Source: a virus. Taken from it: a stretch of 43,735 bases of DNA. Under the pieces are notes generated by a model. The model was not told the origin of the DNA and ran no database searches. It worked only from the letters and a program-made list of their open reading frames with translations. Positions within the stretch are counted from its first letter, which is position 1, and every line of letters begins with the position of its first letter. This document shows positions 39,392 through 43,735 of the stretch, one piece after another. The DNA is taken from IMG/VR virus record IMGVR_UViG_3300035162_002268, positions 1-43,735 of that record; one strand, 5' to 3'. The position numbers were made by a program, and so were the translations under genes.

Positions 39392-41067
39392 TAAATCTTC
39401 CTCCTAATCTTCTTACCCTTGACCGTTCTCATCTCATGTGCGCGAGGTCGGAGCATACGAATCTCCCCGATAGGTGAGGGTATTGCGGCCCCGCTTACCA
39501 AACTTACGCCTAAAAACTGCGTCGCGCTCTTACTGCTAAACGACACAAACGACTTGTCATCGAGGATGAGGTGGCCGCTATCAGCAAATCCGGCTGTGCT
39601 GGTGACTGTGATAGCCCCCGACGCAACAGCGGTCGAAGGAACGCGTGGTGTGATACCAAACCCAAGCGCAGAACGACCTGCTCCGTATCCGCTGTTTCGA
39701 TGACCAAGCATCATTCCCGCGTGTATGTCTTGTCCTGTGTTGGTTGCAGTTGTTCTCGCTCTTGTCAGTTTGTCGATGACGGGGCGGATGGTTAAAACAC
39801 CGCGCACTCTTATTTTACTTGAACCAATACCGCTCTTGTTGAGGACCGTTACTTGTTGATTACTATTCATTACAAACTTTTCATCATCTAAGTCTGCACT
39901 GTCACCGAATGAATTGATGACAGCCTCAAGACCTGCTTCGTAAGAAAGCAATTGAAAATTCGATGTCCCTTTCGCGCTGTGTTCTAATTCAACAATTGCT
40001 TGTTGCACTTTTCCAATTGCAGAATTGTAATTAACAATGTCACCCGGTTCAAAATCCCATGACTGCGCGTGTTGATTTGACTTTAACGCTCCTTGTGCTT
40101 TTTTGTTCAAACGCAACAATTGGCTCGCGGCTGTTCGCCCCTTCGATTCGTTGTTGACTGTTGGGTCTTTCATTTTCATTTCTTTGATTGACCCGCGTTT
40201 CTTTTGCTCTTCTGCATCATCAACCGTTATGCTAAGAGAATCGTTAAGAGCAATACCGTTTCCTTTGACAACAATTCTGTTTGCGACATCAACGATTGGG
40301 TCAATCTTAGTTTGACCCACACCTCTTTGTGTTCCTAACTCGCGGTCTTTGGAGTTGAAAATTTTAGGTGCGTAAAGAAAGTTACCAAACCTATCGTAAT
40401 ACATGATGAAGTGGTCGTGTCTGCCTACGAATCGAACCGCTGTTGGAACTGCTGTTGAGTTGAAGTTTTGCGCAATGAACAAAGTGCTTGTTCCTTTTGA
40501 TGATGCGCTATTCAATCCATGTAATGCTTTATCGAATAACTTTTCAACTAAATCAGTTGACCTCAAACCAACGCTAATTGTTTGACCAGCGCGGACATGT
40601 GTTGTGTCCCCCATACCATAATTCGTCATGCTTTTTCCCCGCATGTTTGTTAATTCAACGCGCACTCCTTTTGTTGTTGTATTGACAGATTGAGTTCGCA
40701 ATCTCAATACATCATCTTCTTCGGCTATCAACAACATGGGTCTGCTTGATGTTGCGCTTAGTTGCTCTCCATCAAAGAAAGGAGAATCTTCATGTGTTGT
40801 GTGCGCTAACCGTATTGATGACTGTTCTTCACTTATCCGATAGCGACGAGGATGTGTTGGTTGGAAATCTTTTTGGTTTGGTATGCTCACTTGTGTTTTT
40901 TTGCTGACTGATTGTGTTGTTTGATACACCGCGTGATGAATAGCGTTATCAACAAATGTAGGCTTTTCAGCAATTGCGCCTATCTCTTTATGCACTTCTT
41001 TAGCACGACCATATCTCTTACTCGCGTATGAAGAGTTTGTTGGTGAAGGAACACTGTAAGCCATCAT
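39391..41067 (-). CDS. Tail hub/late-control gpD-like protein
   Basis: 558 residues. The middle has NRIVVKGNGIALNDSLSITV, a SKGRTAASQLLRLNKKAQGAL helix and WDFEPGDIVNYNS, an order seen in baseplate-hub proteins of the gpD/XkdQ kind. The first part carries HVRAGQTISVGLRSTDLVEK, and the C-terminal third has VTSTAGFADSGHLILDD, a jelly- or barrel-like segment. It would form the base of the tail through which DNA leaves. It overlaps the large gene upstream. The assignment is tentative but fits neighbours. Confidence 0.5.
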   Translation of the reverse strand: MMAYSVPSPTNSSYASKRYGRAKEVHKEIGAIAEKPTFVDNAIHHAVYQTTQSVSKKTQVSIPNQKDFQPTHPRRYRISEEQSSIRLAHTTHEDSPFFDGEQLSATSSRPMLLIAEEDDVLRLRTQSVNTTTKGVRVELTNMRGKSMTNYGMGDTTHVRAGQTISVGLRSTDLVEKLFDKALHGLNSASSKGTSTLFIAQNFNSTAVPTAVRFVGRHDHFIMYYDRFGNFLYAPKIFNSKDRELGTQRGVGQTKIDPIVDVANRIVVKGNGIALNDSLSITVDDAEEQKKRGSIKEMKMKDPTVNNESKGRTAASQLLRLNKKAQGALKSNQHAQSWDFEPGDIVNYNSAIGKVQQAIVELEHSAKGTSNFQLLSYEAGLEAVINSFGDSADLDDEKFVMNSNQQVTVLNKSGIGSSKIRVRGVLTIRPVIDKLTRARTTATNTGQDIHAGMMLGHRNSGYGAGRSALGFGITPRVPSTAVASGAITVTSTAGFADSGHLILDDKSFVSFSSKSATQFLGVSLVSGAAIPSPIGEIRMLRPRAHEMRTVKGKKIRRKI

Positions 41068-43735
41068 GCACCAACTCCGTTATCAGTTCTGTCACCTTCG
41101 TTGTCATGGTCGGATGTGTTGAGTTTATCACCCGCATACAACGATTGAGTATATCGTGGTTGAACACTGTAATCATTTCTTACGAATGTTTCTCTCTCTT
41201 GGGTCACAGACTGTCTTCTTGACGCATCCGCGCGTAGGTGTTGTAGTGTGTTGTTGGTCACTACCATTCTTGCAACCGCTTGAGTTGATTTAGTTGTGAA
41301 CGATGTTGATTCACTTCCGGGTATTTTTGGTCCTGTGCTTGAAGGCGCGGCAGTGTTTGTCAAGGCGAAGAGATAGACAGGAGCGTATGGTGGATTCGTC
41401 GGTGATGGGTTTGTATTGCGCATATAGTTTGATGCGGCATCAGCGGCGCGTGCGTTTGGTGCATCATACATGAAGACACCATATCGACCCGCGGCTGTCG
41501 CGGACAGCACATGTGCTGTATCATCACGGAACAACTCAATGTGTTTGTTATCAAGCACGCGCACAGGACGAACAAGGAACTTGATGTTATCATCTTTGAG
41601 GTTGGTTTTGTTACTCAATGAGTTATGGTTGCTTGTTTGATATGGGTTTGTTGTCACACCGCTCGATGCGCCCCATCCTAAATCATTGATTGATTCTCCT
41701 TCGGATGACACTTCCATGATGTATGTTCCACCGATAGGAGGAATACCATGCGTTGTTCCAAACTTCATTACTTGCTTGGCTGAACTCAAATTGAGAGCGT
41801 TCAAGTTCAAATCACTTAACGCGCGGTTTGCTGTTGACACACCACCGGAGAATATGAAACGCTGTCCAACCTGTCTGTCTGTGTGAAGACTTGTTGCTTC
41901 TGTGCTTGAAATGATATACCGCGGAGATATTTCACCATCGTTCTCAACAACACTCATTCCATCAATACCAATACGAGGTTTCGATTTTGCAATTGGTTCT
42001 CGCATAAAGTCAAAGTTTGTTTTCTCAATGTTTGTTCCAACATTCGCTTCTTTCTTGAGAAGTCCATCTTCACCTGCGAGTTCCAATCTCGCGCTTATTC
42101 CTCTTGTTATTTCATGAGGTTGTAATTTTGTGTTAGAAGGTCGAATGAATCCACCTGTGAATGGAGGTTGACTGGTATGATGGGAAAGGACCAAACCAAA
42201 CGGTTGAATGCTTTCCGACACATCTTGCAGTATGTCTTCGTTGAAGTATGTTGGATACCGAACACCGCGTCCATCACCACGGTCACCAACTCTCTTAGCG
42301 GTTGCAGGGTCAAAAAAGTTGACTTGTGATTCTGCTAACTGCATATTTGCAATTTCGTTAAACATGGCTTCGGCACTTTTGGTTCTATCAGTTGCGCGGT
42401 ATGCATCTTCGGGGTCCCACGATGGGCGAATACCAAATCCGCGCACAGGGAATCTTCTTACTTCTTCGCCCGTAGTGTTCCCCCACCAATCAACCATGTA
42501 GTGTGCTTGAGCAAGCGCGAGATTGACGCGTTGGTCTGCTGTGTTAATACCCGCTTTGTGACCCATAGGTGAGTCTGCATGGAATTTGCGGATTGCTGTT
42601 GTTGGATTTCGTATGTTGCGCACAGCGCATCCATAGCCTTTGGTCATACGACGACCATCGCTGTATCGAACTTGTTGGAACTTGAGGTCGCTTCCTATCA
42701 ACGCGGAAGCATTTGTTTGTCGTTCAATGATACCAGTGTATGACGCATCAATTGGTTTTGTGAACACTGTGTTCGTGCCAGCGTTTTGATAATTAAGACG
42801 AGTAGTGACTGCTTGATTACCAACGAATGGACCCTCCGCGTGGAAGTGATAGTAGGTGTGTGGGTCACGCAATGCTTGATTTGCTTTGATAGCCCAGCGT
42901 GGTCGATTATATGGTTGACGAACTGATACGCGGTATCCCCAACCGGATTGCTTCTTTACGCTTTTAGTGAACAAAGTGTCTGTGATAGACTCAACATCAC
43001 CTTCGGTGACGACCAACCCCTTAGCGTCGGATACTTGCTTAACGCTGGGGTCATCCCACTTATCACGCCATCCGGGTGCGGCTGTTCCGTAAAGAGCAAG
43101 AGAACTCATTTGCGCACCAAAGCGATGTCCACCCGGCCAAAATGAACCAAAGTAGTATTTGCGCGAAAGTCCATCTGTGACTACGCTGTGGTTTGCACCA
43201 CCGAATGCGCCTGTGTCAACCAATGCTCCGTTGTTATCACCCCAATACTTTGCGCGGAAACTGAATGGCCCATCGCTCATAGCGTAAGCAAACTCATGAT
43301 AGTGAACCATTTCAAAATGTTCGGGTGCGTGGTTGTATGCTTTCTTATCAACCGCGGCATCACCTTTAGCACTTCGACTATCCGAGAACCAAGTCATCGG
43401 ACGACCGAGGTTGTAGTGCCACATGCAAAGATATGCGTCGGGTAAGTGTAGGCTGTTGGTATCTCGCGTTCCCGACAATGATTGTGGTAAGTTGCGCGTA
43501 GCCACGCTCTCTTCGGACTTAGTGTAAATGGTATCGGATAAAGAAGTTCCATACTTTGTTGTCATTCTTAATGTTGCGTTCAGCACAGCGGCGGCAAAGA
43601 ACCCACCCGCTGATGTTTCTTGGACACCCGTAAAGACAACAGCACCGTCGCTTGCACCAACACCGCTGATGTGTCCTCTCTTGTTGTAGGTCGCTCTTCT
43701 TTCAATACCACCATCATCAATGATAACAAGTTCAT
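41064..43735 (-). CDS. Very large structural protein, 5' end outside window
   Basis: The reading frame stays open to the right edge of the window, so the true start is outside. At least 890 residues are seen, running from ELVIIDDGGIERRATYNKRG to DRTDNGVGA. An internal GTG at 43586 is not the start. It is rich in Gly, Asn, Ser, Thr and aromatic residues, with few long helices and no Cys cluster, as expected for a large beta-rich virion protein (baseplate, tail spike or tape-adjacent). No family is recognised. It is the first gene here of the tail operon running leftward. Confidence 0.7.
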   Translation of the reverse strand, partial: ELVIIDDGGIERRATYNKRGHISGVGASDGAVVFTGVQETSAGGFFAAAVLNATLRMTTKYGTSLSDTIYTKSEESVATRNLPQSLSGTRDTNSLHLPDAYLCMWHYNLGRPMTWFSDSRSAKGDAAVDKKAYNHAPEHFEMVHYHEFAYAMSDGPFSFRAKYWGDNNGALVDTGAFGGANHSVVTDGLSRKYYFGSFWPGGHRFGAQMSSLALYGTAAPGWRDKWDDPSVKQVSDAKGLVVTEGDVESITDTLFTKSVKKQSGWGYRVSVRQPYNRPRWAIKANQALRDPHTYYHFHAEGPFVGNQAVTTRLNYQNAGTNTVFTKPIDASYTGIIERQTNASALIGSDLKFQQVRYSDGRRMTKGYGCAVRNIRNPTTAIRKFHADSPMGHKAGINTADQRVNLALAQAHYMVDWWGNTTGEEVRRFPVRGFGIRPSWDPEDAYRATDRTKSAEAMFNEIANMQLAESQVNFFDPATAKRVGDRGDGRGVRYPTYFNEDILQDVSESIQPFGLVLSHHTSQPPFTGGFIRPSNTKLQPHEITRGISARLELAGEDGLLKKEANVGTNIEKTNFDFMREPIAKSKPRIGIDGMSVVENDGEISPRYIISSTEATSLHTDRQVGQRFIFSGGVSTANRALSDLNLNALNLSSAKQVMKFGTTHGIPPIGGTYIMEVSSEGESINDLGWGASSGVTTNPYQTSNHNSLSNKTNLKDDNIKFLVRPVRVLDNKHIELFRDDTAHVLSATAAGRYGVFMYDAPNARAADAASNYMRNTNPSPTNPPYAPVYLFALTNTAAPSSTGPKIPGSESTSFTTKSTQAVARMVVTNNTLQHLRADASRRQSVTQERETFVRNDYSVQPRYTQSLYAGDKLNTSDHDNEGDRTDNGVGA

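Noticed and set aside
43586-43735. Non-coding end or separate short region right of the large - strand gene
   Set aside because: The frame of the large gene continues without a stop to the last base, so this is its 5' coding part.
36-43735. Terminase, portal or major capsid protein
   Set aside because: I looked for Walker A/B terminase motifs and HK97-type capsid or protease patterns in the - strand genes and found none; they are probably beyond the right edge.

Overview
The window looks like part of a double-stranded DNA virus of uncultured marine Euryarchaeota, most consistent with the magrovirus-type viruses of Marine Group II (Poseidoniales). It combines an almost complete archaeal/eukaryal-type replication set with a group II chaperonin. 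The set comprises a family B DNA polymerase, PCNA, the RFC small subunit, a RecA/RadA-like ATPase, an archaeo-eukaryotic primase, a divergent ATP-dependent DNA ligase-like protein, an ERCC4 nuclease, a Cas4-like nuclease and an SNF2 helicase. Around these genes lie many small proteins of families familiar from marine tailed phages, and phage-type tail genes. The lineage and host are inferred from gene content. No terminase, portal or major capsid gene lies in the window, so it is a partial genome.

Layout. Positions 36-31980 are all on the + strand and form a tightly packed early/replication region. Most genes overlap the next by 1-20 bases (ATGA, GTGA or TTGA junctions) and many have a visible Shine-Dalgarno. 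The first part (36-16965) holds small proteins of unknown function, an ADP-ribosyltransferase-like protein, a DUF932-like protein with NTMP repeats, an SNF2/HARP-like helicase, many small Cys-rich proteins and the ligase-like protein. The second part (17138-28153) is the replication core: RFC-S, a putative ssDNA-binding protein, RecA-like ATPase, PCNA, PolB, Cas4-like nuclease, primase, winged-helix protein and ERCC4 nuclease. The third part (28301-31980) holds an AAA+ helicase-like protein, a DnaQ-like exonuclease, the chaperonin and a small membrane protein. Only three intergenic gaps exceed 100 bases: 5967-6119, 16966-17137 and 28154-28300. The first is strongly structured. The other two are AT-rich, share a 10-bp motif and look like promoters.

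From 31946 to the right edge all genes are on the - strand, so the two blocks converge at about 31946-31980. Read leftward from the right edge, this block encodes a very large structural protein (its start lies outside the window), a tail-hub-like protein, small tail-associated proteins, an ADP-ribosyltransferase-like protein, a repeat-rich tail fibre, a zinc ribbon, a long charged protein, and a protein with two acetyltransferase-like domains separated by a zinc finger. Several of these late proteins share a short helical motif (AWxLLK).

Most notable are: (1) two neighbouring genes that share an NTMP peptide array and a perfect 49-bp in-frame direct repeat; (2) three consecutive stem-loops filling the 5967-6119 gap; (3) the AWxLLK motif on putative virion cargo proteins, including ART-like and GNAT-like enzymes; (4) a ligase-like protein that seems to lack the catalytic lysine; (5) a one-chain primase with PriS-like and PriL-like parts. 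All family calls were made by eye from motifs; no database search was possible.
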